From Neelides folsomi (taxonomy: Eukaryota; Arthropoda; Collembola; Neelipleona; Neelidae): a DNA stretch of 64,000 nucleotides. The first letter of the stretch is position 1. Each line of letters begins with the position of its first letter. The stretch spans positions 124,001-188,000 of the forward strand of contig JAQGBZ010000064.1 of the NCBI GenBank assembly GCA_034687125.1, read 5' to 3'. Below the pieces are notes generated by a model. That model did no database searches. It saw nothing but the letters and a program-made list of their open reading frames with translations, and was not told where the DNA came from. The position numbers and the translations under genes are program-made. Below, in pieces: positions 22,901 through 37,900 of the stretch.

Positions 22901-25900
22901 AAGGTGGTGGTCGTGGCGTCTCAAAAACATTCTTCTGCAAAAGAAAGGCCAAAGAAGGCATAAAGGAACATTGGAGATTAATTGCTGGGCTTCTTCCCCT
23001 TTCTACGCTCTCTTGATATGGGGAATGATAGGAGAATGAAGAATGGTCTCAGCTGTCGCTTCTTCCACAGCATTCGCTTCCTTCCTTCTGCCACTTGAGA
23101 CACTTATGGTCGATTCGTGTGCACTATTGCATAACTTGACACTTGTTGACTCCCAACGGAAATGAATGAGATGATGTGTTGTAAAGTGCTTACAACACTT
23201 TTCCATTTTCAGCTCCTATTAACTAACAGCTTAAATGTATTTGACCCCAAGTTTGGTTAAAATGTGCGATAAGGGTTCATTTGCAACTGCGGAGCAATTT
23301 CCATAATTCCTCCACAATTCACTCCCCATTTTGCTCTCATTGATTAAGACTCAACGGCCGGTTGGTATCTTCAAGGGGTGTAGGAATCGACATACTCAAA
23401 ATTTTGCATACTCGACGGCCAAACGAGTCGTTCCCGTTGAGTTTGATGGTTGGAAGTGGCGTCGTTAGCGGAGTTGATCGGCTGGTTCCCCTCTCCAACA
23501 CCCTTCTTTTTGACATGTGGAAAAATTCGAGCAGCCAGAGAATTTGAACTCTCCTGGACGACTTGGACTGGTTTTCGAAGCCTCCAGTTACTCCGACTCA
23601 TCGGCCGGATCTCTTTTAATTCAAGTAAAAGGGAGGCAAGGCCACATAGGGAAGATTCCGAAGAAGATGCTGAAGGGCCTCTGCACCTTATCCCACAGCC
23701 ACCGCTCCGTACAACTCCACATAGCTCAATCCGGCTGGATTCTCCTCAGAAGTTGAATTGAACCCCAAAATTCAAATCAGATGAAACTAAATACACCGCT
23801 TACAAAGCATTACTCCTTCTTGTCAGAAAATGTTCTGTTCGCCAGACTGGTAGTGCATTTAATAAGATGCATTCTTGGTTTCTTTCCAATCCTACATGAA
23901 AATCCTTTCTGCTCTAACCGTCCGTCAATCAGAAAGAGGTGAAGTGAGAAAATGGAAATGAAGGGGGTCATCCTTCTTAATTCTTTCAATCCTCGGGAAT
24001 TTATATCAGGGGAATCTCTTGATTTTTTACTATCAATCGGCGGTGATGTGATAAAGGGAGAAGGATGATGATTTGTATTATTTCATAAATACGAACGTCC
24101 CTTAATACGTCAGCGCATCTTTCTTCTGTATTTACATGAGAACCTTGTTCAAATATACGAATGTATGTAAAGTGATGAGATCCATAAAATTCTCCACTTC
24201 ACTTGTTTGCACTGTGATAGAGATAAGGGTCGCATCCTCCCTTAATACAAACTTGCTCAATCCCTTAGCCCTCTCATCCTGTCCATCTGTCTTTCCCAAA
24301 TAGAGTATTTTAACGAATGGAGCGGATGAAGTTTTCAACTGTGACGAATAAGTACTGGCTCCTTGGCTCCACAACTCTCCTCAAAAACCCTGCTCCCCCT
24401 TTTCAAGGGTGGGGGAAGGGAGTAAAAGAGACAGTGATTTATCCATCTCCGCCAAGTGCCAAACCCCGTCTCAATAATTTAGTCCTTCTCAGTTACAATT
24501 AGAGGGGCAGTGAAGTAAAAGGTCTAACTGCACAGTGCAGCCTCAGCCTCAAACAGAACGGAGATTAATTATACACCCTCCTAGGACCGGAACGATGACG
24601 AGTGGGGAAGGGTATGATTAAGGATTACTAGCAGTATCGGACCTTTGAGACTTTGAAGGATCCTTTGTTTAAATCTTTTATCACCAGGAGGATTTTAAGG
24701 CCTTTCGGTCGATAAAATTGAACCCTTGTGCTGACCGGGAGACTCGCGAAGGGATAAAAGACATAGAAGTGTGAGGAACTTCCCCTATTGTTCTCATACC
24801 TCAAGGAAACATCGGAACACCGTAATGATGATGAGGACGGTGGAGTTTTTACCCCTTAGGAGAGAGTTAATGTGAGGGTGGGGCCAGCGAGCCCTTGGTC
24901 CCTTGGGTCTTATCTTGGAGGAGGGACGGAGTGCCTTTGTCCACCTCAGGCATTTGGACTACTCCTGACAGGAGGTGGGTTCCGTTGGAACTACCCAGAC
25001 TGGACAGACTGGACGGAGCATATACACAAAGAAGGCCCCTGGTTGAGCATATCAACTATAATGAACGGCTCCATGAGGCGTGATAGATGTTGAAGTCAGC
25101 TTCTTGGGCCAAGCCATCGAAACAACAATGAAGTGTAATCCCTTCGGTGATATAGGGGTAAAAAACGAAGCAGCCTTTTATAGATCCTCCTTATAGTTGA
25201 GGCTGCGGAGTAACTCCGGGGCTTATCGGGCTGAGAAGGGAGTAGGAAAAAAAGTAAGGCGGGAAGGAGCCGGGGGCACGCGTGGCTCCCTACATGCTTC
25301 ATTAGCGAAGATGAGCCTTTGACTGCACGGGATGAGGAATGAGCGAACTTGAATAATAAAACACAATGGACAGCGGCGACTGAGGAGAGAAATTGTATAT
25401 TGTTCGGCTTCTTCACAAGACAAAAGTGACGAAAATCGAGAGGAGACGTTTCAACGGCTTCTTTAGGCCTAACGCCATTTATTATGGTTATTATTATTAT
25501 TAGATTTAAGCCAACCCCATGCTGGACGTTATAAGATGGGAATGTGGCCCAGGTGAGCTGAGGGAAATTTGAAAGACAGTGGAAGACCCATTGTCCAGTT
25601 TTAATATTTCCATGATTGATTTACAGATTTGATGAAGAGATTCCAAACGCGGGGATCTTTATTGGAGATGGCTGGGATGGGGAAGTCGTGATTCCACCTG
25701 TGTAAGAGAACACACCTTCCATTTGGCTTCTGGGGAAATAGACAATTGTAGTGTGGTGTGTCCAAGCGATCCGAACCACATTTTTACATTTCTCGTCAGT
25801 CGAGTCTGTCAAGGTGGTATAATTGTCCCTTATGTAATAATCTGGTCGTGGATGAAGATGAGGCTTATGGGGAGTTGATTTCGCCACGTGGCAAGAACAA

Positions 25901-28900
25901 CTCCTTTTCCACTTTTTTCTTCTTTTAAATTGAAAAAGCGTGCATTTGAGAGAAATTTTCCGCTCCTGGTTTCAACCTCCTCGATGCGGAGGAGAAGATC
26001 ATCAATCAGGACCTCATAATATGTTAATGGGAATCCAAACCATGAAACCTTTTTGTAATGCTGTAATCCTATCAGCCGTTGAAATTACTACCTTAATCGA
26101 CCAACGATTTATTAAAACAATGGGGTAAACGTTTGAGGCGGCAGGCCGGTGAGATTATTACGTACGGACAAACTACCTACAAATTATTAATCTTTAACCA
26201 TCAACCGTATTTTATGACTGTGGCACGAGAATTCAATATGTTTTATGGAAGATTACCATAAAGGTTAAGGTCTCTTCTTTCTTTCCCTAGGGGAATTGAA
26301 TATTTGGGAACTTCAAGTCCCACCTGGTCCTGTCACCGATGTCACTGTCGCCCTCGTCATCCTCGCGGGATTCCCATCCTCAATCTCAATTTAAGCCGTA
26401 AATACATATTCAGAGCCCAGGTCCTGATTTCGATCTCGGAGAGATAAGAAGATGATAAAAAAGGACGAGGAGGTGAGGAAGTTGAACTTCACAATTGGGG
26501 AGCTCAAATCCTCTCCACTCCATCCCATGTTATTTACTCCCTATTGTCATCCGGAGGAGCTGTGCAGATCCGAGAGGTAGCCGATTTAAAATATAAATGA
26601 TGCTCTCGATTCCCGTGACCTGAGTGTTTAATCCATAAGAATCATAAATGAATCGAAGGGGCTCTGGCCTGAATGTGAATAATGTGATCTCCAAACGAGG
26701 CAGGGGTTCTCGGAGCAGGAGGACATGAAACATGTTAATTCTAAGAAGGAGATGAAGCCCCATCACTCACATGGTAGGAACCATGCGAGGTTCTAACGAA
26801 CTTAAAGAAACCCCCTACAACTATAACTTCCCACATGAGACTCGACATGCATAACATTCATGTATTTGCTACTCCTCTCTCGTTATATAACTCGTTTCGC
26901 TTCTTCTCCAGGAGCTAAGGTGGAGCTCGAGTCCCATGGCCTCTTTTAATAATCATTTCATCCTCCACTTGATTAAGATTTCGGCTTCTCTCCTGATCCT
27001 TATCAAAATCCTTGATTCCAATTCCGAACTTCCACATTAACTCTCCTCCTCGTCATTAAAATGGAGCTAGTGGGTAATTGTAATAATGATAATGAGGATC
27101 GTCCAAGTTATGTGTGTGAACGAGGTTGAAACCGGCAGGAGCAGTCGGGTGGAATTTCATCCCATCACTCACAAAGTGCATCCATCAAGGAACCAAAGTT
27201 TTAATTCGCAATTCCTTATGAAGCAAATCATGATTCTTGACTTTTATTCACTCTCCTGCTACACTTCCAGTTTGGAGGTGGAAGAGACCAAGGGAGTGTG
27301 CACCAGAGCCGGGTCCTTGTGCCTTAGACGGAGATTAGGAATAAAAAAGAGATAGTGGGGTTGGAGGAAGATAACATTAAAATTGGGAGGAGCCCCTTCC
27401 TTCTACCTCATCACTCATCATCATCGAGGAGATTCTTTTGGCCAGCCATGCTGAGCGGACTCAAACTCACTTCCAACTCCCCACGGAAAGGAATCATAAA
27501 TAACAAAGAATGAAATTGAACTTGTGAACAATTCCAACTGTATCGAGCAATCCCATACAACATATCATTCGCCCTCCTATGCATGCCCAGGCCGGTCATG
27601 AAGCAGCCGTGGGTAATTCATACATTTCTTTTCTAACACCTTGCGGTGAACTTTCCAAGACCTTTTATTCCTTTATTGTGCCAAAGTGCCAATATTCTCT
27701 CTGCCATGTTGGTAAACTTATTCTCTCGCCTATGACCTTTTTTTCGCGAATGGACGGCAAAAGTGGGAAAGTGAATATGAATGGTCATAAAAAGGAAATG
27801 GAATTAGTAACATGTCACTTTGAGATAATTCGCCATTTCTTCCTCCTTTTCAATGGACCTCATCAAAGGAGAAGGCTGAGGACCGTGAGGACGTGTGGAG
27901 TGCAACAGAGCCACCGTCCATCATTTCTTCACACATTCAAATCTAGCAAATTGATCTGGGGGCAAAAAAGCCTTCAATTTCAATTCCACAAAAGAGGACA
28001 ATGGGAGATAAAAGCGGAGGTGGAAGAGAAAGAACCTCAATAGAAGACCATGGTGAGGGAGAGGAACTGGAACTTTATAACACAATGGCCCCATCGGAGA
28101 CTCTCAATCTGAACCAAAGAAAAGCCGGAGACGTTCCAATACGTACTTTCAATATCTACACATCAGTTACATAGATGATATTGTAATAGAAATAATAATG
28201 AGAGGAGAGTTGGGAGAAGATGAAAAACTCTGCACAATACTTCCCCTGAGAAAGGGAATAAAATTACACAGCTGAATTACGAAGTATGACTTGCAGGTTC
28301 TCCACTCGCCAACGAACCATCCATCCATCCGTCTTCGGATCCATGTCGTGGCGTAGTGAGCCTCTACTAGAAATAAATTCTCATTTCTCATCCCCTCAAA
28401 TGAAAATGAATTCTGTGCATTTAATATATCACACGAACCTACCTACCATACAAATCTGTACCATATATACTAAGAATTCATTCGAGATATGCTAACATAT
28501 AAAATCTATTTACTTTATGTATGCTTATGCTTATAGGTATACGTATTCAGCCGGATGAATAATCATTCTGAGATGAGCTATCTATGTAATATTTGATTTA
28601 TGTATATTTATTATATAGCCATCATATAATATTATAACAGATATTACATATCTCTATTTATATATAAAATATATTTTTTGTATCTCATCCTTTCTAATGT
28701 ACGTAATATTGAGCTCATCAACCCATTAACTTTTCCGCTACAAATGATTCCTGGTAAGAAACGATCAGAATAAAAGAAAACTTTCGTCCCATCAACAGGA
28801 ACAGTGGTAGGATTTCTTCGGTGTGTCAATGACGCGACGAAGATCCAACCCCTTTTTTACACTCAGCGTCCTACAATACAATTAAATAATGTACTCGGAT

Positions 28901-31900
28901 CCTTTATGTTTCTTATTCAACGCCGCGTCTTTGAGTCCGCCCTTCCATATTTCTTGTACATAAATTACATAAGAGAATCATATGTAGTTATACGCTCCCA
29001 TTCACCATCCCCAATCTTGACAATGAAATGAGTCGTCGTTCCTCAAGGCATCTTCAAGTCCCTCTCAAGAACTGAGGGACACAAAGGGAAGTTTGAATAT
29101 CATATCCGATGAAAGTTTTTTCCTTCAATTTCATTTTATATCTTTTCAATTCCATCCTCATTTTAATTTCATTGTCTAATTTTGACTTATGAGCTCGAGC
29201 TCCCCAGTCGGCTCGTAGGTGTCTATGATTTCAAATCCGGTACGTTCATTAACAATGGAGGGCTTTTCCTTGTAGAGTGAGAATTGAAAAAAGAAGAAAA
29301 GGCGAAGGGTAGGTGCGATAGCCGCGGAGAAAGAGGAGAAAAACCCTTCGTTTCATTTCATAATTATCATTATTCAATCAGGAGTTTTCCTTTTACATCG
29401 CAGATTGGATTCCATTGTGTCTCCAGGTTCTTGTGTAGGTGGCCGCTCTGAGTTAATGCTTCAATCCACACTGTAATCTAATCCAGTTAGAAATATGAGA
29501 CGGTCGGTTCTCCCTGACCATTGCTTTCAAACCTCCGTTGATTGCGAGAGAGCAGCAGGTAATAAATGGATTTCTCCAATTTACCTTTTGGCAAATTCTT
29601 ATTACGCTCCTTAACTCTCAACCCCGCTCTCGCTATAATAATTGTCCAAGAAACCGCCGGAATAATGAGGAAGAATATCTCATTTCTTCACACTATAAAA
29701 TCACGAGTGGGAATTATATCCTGCTGCATAAATTTATATCACACATCTCCACACAATGAAAGGTTTATTTCCTACTTTTTTTTAACATTTATGCATTTTT
29801 GCAAGTTCATGATATCAAATTGTAAATTTAATTCTCTCATTAATTTATTCTATAAGTTCTAAGTACTACTATTAAATATCCATTTAATTCCCTAGAAGTA
29901 GAAAGACTCTCGATTTGCTCAAGTCCTGCGGACAAAAACCTGCGAGGCTTGTACTGCGAGAATGTAATTGGTGAACATGGGTGAATATTTATTTGTGGAG
30001 CCGGTTATAGACGTTTTGTTACAACGAGAAAGCCATTTTTTTCTTGGGTAGGAATGGAAGGCAATCAATTGAATAATTAATTATCAAGATGTAATTAAAA
30101 TTACTAGAGTCCCCTGATGAGCCAAGAACTCAGGTTGATTATAAATATTTCTCTCATTGTGGTCCCCATTGTGTGCTGCTGGACTCCCTCGGAGGGATGA
30201 ACGACGAAGAAGGAGATTCGAATCCTCCCCTCCGCCGCGTCAAAACCCAAACTTGAATGCAATTTGTCCTCCGACTCTGGCCCCACATTGTGACTCTTAT
30301 AGAAATCTCACAGTTTGAACTCGAATCCAGAGGAAGTCGTCTTCATTTTACCCCGATTGAGTCATCTGTCAGTGTGATCGTAATAATGCTAATAATTACA
30401 ATTCCTTGTAATTTCGTTTACAAGATGGGCGAGCGGCAGCTTTTTGATGAGACCTTTCTTGCATTACAATATATTATTACAAGAATGTCTTTTAATTAAA
30501 AAGTTTTTCGCGTGGTGGAGAAGCCTTGAGCAGTCAACTCACCTCGTGCAACTCAATAGAATAAAATAGATTGAGGGAAAAAGAGAACGAAGATTATTAT
30601 TAAATCGTACGCCTCCGTGTCCAACGTCGTGGATTTCAATTGAGATCCACCTTGAGAATCAAGTTTCAACATTTAAATAATGCAATTTGAGAAAACCAAA
30701 GAAAATGGATGAATTGAAGCTTGGATTACCCGCTTGTCACTTACACCTTTGAGGAAGAATGCAAATGGGGAGGTAATTTTAAAATTTTCACAACTACTCC
30801 CTTCTCCCGTTCCAAAAGACGTGAATGGAAGTTTGCGGCTACAAATTTCATCCCTCCATTTTCCCACCCTGTCCTTCCCTCTCAGAGGACACATTGTCCA
30901 TATTTCACAAATGAAGCAGACAAGGAAATTGCCGTTTCCTCCACTCTCAATATGATAATAATGTGGCCTTATTTCGCTCAAATAATTGTCGCCATTCATG
31001 AGCTCATGATCTTCGAGCAAAGCCCTGGAATAGAATTCGGTGGAAAGTGGAGCTCCGCTAATTCCAACTTTGCTTAACCAAAGCCAAAGGGTACCACCAT
31101 GAGAAATTCGTAAAGGAAGTCATGATTTATCGAAACGGTGGAAAAGAGATAAGAAGACATTGGGAAAAATATCACTTCTGATACGGATCCTCGAAAAAAC
31201 CTTAAACCCCTGCACAACTATGAGCTCCAAAGTAATCCATTCTTTCGAGTGATGAGACCAAAAGTAGTGGAGCAGCTCTTCAAAAGAAAAAAGAAGTAAT
31301 GGCTCCACACAGGTATGTTCTCGTGTAATTTGAACAGGCCCAAGGAATAAATGTAATCTGAAGAAGAAGTCAACGAAAATAAAATAAGGCTAATTGGATC
31401 GAGAACCTCCAGTTCCCAGAGGCTCCTGGAGTCTCCATGAAAGGTATATGGAATTGGTGCGGTGGTGTAGGCGGTGTTTGGTCACTACGTGCTTATCTCC
31501 ATAATAATAACAATGAGATGGAGCGAGAGGAAGTGGAACTCTCTGAAACGAACCTTCCTTTCCCAAGAGATAAGAAGTTCCATAAAGTGTGGGCCTCTGT
31601 CCACTTGCCTAATTCTTTATAGGGAACATAAAAAGATCTCTGGGGTGGTAGAAGGAAAATGAATGTTCTGGATCCATCTCGGCCCACCGCAAGGGATTCA
31701 CAATGAAATGAGGTGTATGTCTCGTCAGACCCACACGAGACACGAATCATTTGATTTAAATAAACAATTTTGATGGGGAGGTAATTGGAAAATTCAGCAG
31801 AATCCTCTCGAGGGCTCAACCTCTGTCTGATGGACGAGCGAGTATTTGAGAATCTTCTTCATATACTCAAATTCCCTTTTGGCACTTGGGCTCGGCCCCA

Positions 31901-34900
31901 ACTCCTACGAGGGCCGAGTTTTATAGGAAACGATAATCGTTTAAATCCTCGATTAATTATGATCTCTCCACGCGATGGCGAATGAAATCCAACCAACTCG
32001 TCATTGAAATCCTTGAACTCTCCTTTCCGAAGGCCGAAATGAATGCAGGTGAATCTGCATATTCCAAATTGCATTGCATGCCTTTTAAGCGGAAAAAGAC
32101 TCGGAGGTGATTCAAAGCCATTTGTCAGGTTCGGAAAAAGCCATTCCGCGGGCAGAGTTCATTGCCGGGAGGTGTGTGGGAAAGGACCATAAAAATATAA
32201 TTGGTGACGCAAACATTAATTAGCATTTATTTTTGGGGTTTCTGGGGCTGAAGGCATGTACGATTTGGCGGCGTGTGGATTTTGAGGGTAAGGAACTTCC
32301 CTTGCTCAACCCGCCCTCCAACAACAAACAAAAAGGCGAAGTCTGAAGTCATAAATCCACTCTGACTATCAACTGTCAACGAGAACCCCGTGTATAGCAG
32401 CGTCTCTCTCCATCAAAATACTAACACAGATTCACGAGTTACGAGTCAAGGCGTCACCGGACGGTTCCTCCATATTTATTAACCCAAGATATGAACATTA
32501 TTGGGAACATCCATGTAATTATCATCTTTTAAGTGCGCTAAATATTTTGAACGCACATTCCATATAACACCTTTTGCCAAGGAGTTCCGTTCCATCCAAA
32601 GGACCATCATTTGACACCCTTTGATGGAGACGAGGAAACGGAGGTGAATGTTCATTTGAGAATATTGAGCAGGGGAAAGGGACTTTTTATTATTCATCTC
32701 TTGCATCCGAAGAAGGTGAGCAAACAGGTGAGGAGTTAACAATACAACGCACCTTCACCTCCTTCTTCCTAAACTAACCTTGTAAATCACTAATGGAATG
32801 AAGAGGCGAACAATGGAACGCAAACCTTTTTTAATATGCGGGGAAAGAGAGGAGAAATAACTCACTCACTCCGTCAGTAGCGACATTCTCAACGAGGAGT
32901 GTTGATGAGTTGTCCAAAAGATTCGGTCACGAGACACGATTCGTCCCTTTAGGACATTCTACACATTATAAACCCTCTTCGAATCCTACTTATCTCTAGT
33001 GGTAAAAAGAAGGAGAAGGTAGCCATTACCCCATGAACATTTATTTCACTCGGATTCCTCCACAAGTGGTTATTATTATTATTACTCTGCCGATGCGAGC
33101 CATGAGGATCTCATATGTATGAAAGATTGACATGATCCAAGTGGGTATGCTTAATTCTTGAGCCATTAATGTACGTATTTTTCCAACGGACGACGGCATT
33201 CAAAAAAACAGAATGGAGATGGTTGGAGGCGGCTGCGGAGACGCACACAATTTACATTCAGCCGTGTCAAATGAGCCAGGTAGTGAAAGCAAGATGAAAG
33301 CAATCCATTTCAAAAATTCCCTACATATCCCATGAAGTTAATGTGAAGGGGAGAGTCGTGACTGACGAGACCAAATAATGTCTCTAGCCTTCTCATCCCG
33401 ACCGCTCATACCGAAATTCCCCAAGTTAAATAAGATAGAGACACACGAATTAGTATGAAGGATGAATCACATTCGTATCATTGTCAAAGATCCGCACTTC
33501 ACCAATTCCATGAAAAACTAAACAAAGGCTGTGAGAATGAAACGAGAGGATGAAACTGAAAAGGCAAATTCATACAAGAAAAATGTATAAACAATGGAGA
33601 GATTCATATTCATCCTGTGCTTTATTTGGGCTCTAAAGAGGGTTGTTCAGACAAGGGCCCGAGTCTTGTCAGTGGTGTTGTATGTCTATTCTATCAGTAA
33701 TCATGAGTATCTCTCTGTCCTGAAGGAGTAGTGTGAGACGTTGACTGCAATTATATCCAATTTTTCCCATTATATTCCGCGTCTCCCTCCCCTGAGGACT
33801 TCTTCAAGCTCTCGTCGTATCGATGCGGATGAGCGAGGAGAGCGGAAGGGCCGAAGGAATTAAACAAGAGGAATAATATACAAACGAGGGAGGGAACTCA
33901 TCCCCTGGAGAAATAACAATGAAGTTGACTCCTTCATATCCTTCACGTCCTCAGAAGAGACAGACTGACTCACTGATCCAGACAGACCTGTAATCAGCCC
34001 ATATTAACTTTTTACTCCCCTTTTCCATGAGCCTTCCCTTTAATTCCCTATTGACGAAGTTGAGAAATTGGTGAAGGAAATGGGCAAATGACAACTCCCG
34101 CATTGTGATCCAACAAATGCCGCTCCCATCCATCTGCCCTGCTAATTCTCTGGATTCTACGAAGGCAAACCCTATCTAAAAGATGAAGCCGCAGTTCCCT
34201 GGAACTCAAATTAGGAACAGTAAAATTAAAGGTGAAGTATGGGGAAGGAATTGGGAAATGGGGAGAGGCTGCCTGATCTTACCAGCTAGTTACGAACCCA
34301 TTAGTTCCCTATTATTGTCCTTCCCGTTGGCCATACTCGTAAAGTTGGTCTCTTGGGAAGACATTGAAGTTATCAACGATGTCTGTCCCTTCTAGGCCCT
34401 TGGATACCACTACCTGATTTTTTCCGAAATCGGCTCGGTCACGCCTGACAACAACGAATGAACATCTGGAGGAGGAAAAGGGAAAGACAAAAAAGTTCAC
34501 TTGGAAGCATCTTCATTAAGGGAGCTTCAATTCCTTTATTATCTTCCTCCACTGATTATTCCAGATGGTCGCCCTTCGCTCGGCCCTCCTCCCTTGTATT
34601 TGACATATTCCCAAAAGTTGTAATTAGGAAGGTGAGCTCCTCTCTTTCTGTTTGCTTTTTTCCGGGAGTGTGATGAGAAGCTGATGGTAATGAAGGGAGC
34701 CAGCGTGTGGACCCGCGTCCTCCCACAACTCGCTACAATTCTAAAGATACTTACTACTAGCCATTTACAAATGAACGTCCCTCATTTGGAAGCCCATTTA
34801 AAACTCCTCAAGTCCTGAGTGCCTGAAAGTGTCAGTGAGGGTCGAGGAGTGTCTGCCCTGCAATTAACATGGAGGGAGGAATAAATAGATTTTTCAATCG

Positions 34901-37900
34901 TCCTTCCTCCTATCTTGATGGTAGTCTGCCACGAAGTAATGACAGGTGTAATTAGTAATTAGGTCGAATCAACCCACCCTTAAATTCCTTTCGACCCGTC
35001 AACAACTCTCCGGCTCCATCAACCGCCACCACTTCCCTTAGATTAGTCCGAGGAATTATTGTTCCCATATGGTTATATGCTAATACCTAGGCATGAAGAA
35101 GGTTGTATGGAAATGGTTTGTGAGAATCTAAGGTGTGGATATAAGACATCGATATTTGTGTGATTGTGGGTGATATACCATCATTTGGTTTTCTTGCTAT
35201 GAAAATCTCTCCTTGGAAGACGAAGCAGGTGAAGGGATGAAGAGTCAGTGGCAGTCCTTTCATATTTATAACTCATTGTTCTCGTAATATTGTTCTCGGG
35301 AGACGTGCCGGGGAGAAGACGGATTCGAAGTTGATTTTGATTGACGTGGGATTAGGTAAGGAGATGGGCCGAAGAGGAGCAGAGGAGATTCTGTGCGGGA
35401 GGGAAGGGGCACACAACACGGGTGTGACCCTCATTAGGAAATTACTGGGAGAGGAAACCCACCGACGGATTCTCAAGGCGAGTCGAGAACGAGATGTCGG
35501 GAATAATAAATGTGAGTGGGCCATTAGAGTCTCATTCTCCTCCTACCTCACTCTGCAGAGATGCATTTATAAGGAGACGATCTCCAATTCCATCTCAATT
35601 CCCAAGCTGATCCAGATGGAGTGCCGTAATGTGTAAATCAGGTTTCGCCTTTCAGGTCCGACACTACTTAATAGGTAATAAGGAGCGGGGAGTGTAATGA
35701 AGGCTCGTCTGGTCTCTTCCTCATCTCTTCCAACCAAAGAATATTGGACAACCAGTGGAGGGTGATTGATGATAGGAGTGGCCGTTTATTTTCCTTCATC
35801 AGAAGACTCAATACTCCCCTATTATTCTTCGTTTAGGAAAGGAATCGCATAAAATATGGGAAGCGTCTTCATCTAGAATAAGGGCCTTGGAGAGCCGGAG
35901 GACCATTTGTCCGGTTTTCACCTTCGTCTGGTCTTATTTGTTCATTTGTTGGAATCACATTAGAAATTCAGGAGAGGACGCGGTGGCGAGTGACCGAAGA
36001 AGCCATCAAATGAAATCAATAGCCTCTCCCTAACTCTCCAACCAATTGAACTTTTGATCCTATAGCCCTACATTATAATAATTACTATATTCACCATTTG
36101 CTGCTCCTACTCTCATTTCTCCGGTCGCTCATTAAAGAGATGAAAGAATTTAACCTCTTCCCAACACTCGAGTAGTAAAATTGCGTGATAAAACCAACGA
36201 ATGGGATGGTTTTTAAAAACCCTTCAAAACACTCTGGAAGAATTACTCTTGGAAAGGCCAAGGCCCGCAAATCAAATAAAGATGTCTTTTCAACAACTGG
36301 ACCTTGTCATTTTATTAGGAATAACTTTCCTCTTCTCTTAATGAGCAAAAAGGGGGTAGAAGCTCTTAAAGTATTTAAGTATGATGCTGTTTGAAAAGGG
36401 AGCATTATAATGTTAATTTCCCCATTCTTCTTCAAATTTTAATGGAAAAGGAAATAGTGTAAATGGAGGAGTGTTCAGGTTTGGCTGGTCAAGCCAATTC
36501 ATCCGAGCTCCTCTTTGCATTTCTATTAACCAGGGACAAGACGTGATTCATCTCCACCGAATGGAAGTGAAGTAGCAGGTGGCGTACGACCCTTAATTCA
36601 ATAACCTTGTATTTATAAATTACAAGTAATCCACGATTTTACGATCTCATGGAGAATAAACATTCCTTGGAACTCTCAGGAAAGAGATGGGATGGGAGAA
36701 CGGGTGAATGAAGATGACGATGCGGGCGAGCCGAGGAATATTAAAATCAAGTTCTGCAGTGGAACTTCGGCTAATCAAGTCAGATATCATGTTTAATTCA
36801 TGTTGAGTGTGTAGGGAAGGCCTGGAGTCTTGGGACTCAAACTTTGTATTTTTTATCCTATTGGAACAACATGGGGATGTGAGGGCCCCGTGGAGGAAAA
36901 TTGGTCATTTTGAGGTTGGTTAGAAAATGATAAATGTCGGCGCAAAATTCATGATTTACTTGTGAAACACGTTAGAGTCAGTTAGAGTCTCCCTTTCAAC
37001 GCCTGCTGAGCCTCCCAAATCTCTGCGTGATCTTTTTAGCCTGGATAGGATAAAATAACTCTTATCATCCCGACTCTAAACTTAATTCTTCCATACCACT
37101 TGTTCACTCCCAAGCACATTCTACACACTTAAAGAAATCATGTTAATCCACACGATGAGCTATTTGCTATCGCGAGAAAGATCGGCTATGGATGAAGAAA
37201 ACCCAAGCCAGTATTTCTTCATGAGAGCCAGACGAGATGAAAAGAATTCTCATAGAAATGCCTGATGGGCCATTTATTAACCTCAAGGAGGATTTCGCAG
37301 GTCGGAGGATTGAATTGTGAGAGACGACTCATTCAAGCAAAAGTTTTTGCTTCATCCACCGTGATGTTCTCAAGATCCATACTGGGCCATTAGAAAATTG
37401 TCCAAGTTGTCCAACGTCGGTGGACTCGGCATGAAAATGACTCTTTGAACCCATTTAATCTCTTTATGATCCCCCCTTCCTCCCTCAATGACTCCTTTCT
37501 CCTCGAGGACTCGTTTGGATGAGGGCAAGGAGGAGGAATAAATATGCCAACTTGGTTTATGAGAATCGCTCGCGAATTGTGCGAGAGGAGAATTGAGGAT
37601 GACAGTAAATGTGTCCATTGGCGAGTCTCCCCCCAACGTTATCACAGTGAAGAAACCTATTTATCACCCATCAGCTATTGTGTCTAAAACAATTATTGTC
37701 AAATTATCCTCGAGAATCTCATCAGCATCACAGTAGGTCCAGACATTTAATTCGAGGCAAACGAGGGAATTTTCCCTCTAAACGAGAGGATAATGCAGCC
37801 CCAGTGAATAAACTCTCCTTGTTTCCCTCAACTTTATAATAAATGCATTTCTTACTCTCCCATTCTCATTTTCCTTTCTTTGTCCTGTACAATGCGGATG

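Noticed and set aside
27579-28043. 154-codon ORF, the longest in the large CLCA intron
   Set aside because: No recognisable domain, low-complexity charged tail, no splice or UTR support. A frame of this size is expected by chance in 20 kb of moderate-GC DNA.
30185-30235. GATTCGAATCC, a tRNA B-box-like word
   Set aside because: The T-stem does not pair in register, and no A-box or acceptor stem is found upstream.
30721-31077. 118-codon plus-strand ORF overlapped by a 115-codon minus-strand ORF
   Set aside because: Two long overlapping frames on opposite strands with no similarity to known proteins point to chance openness.
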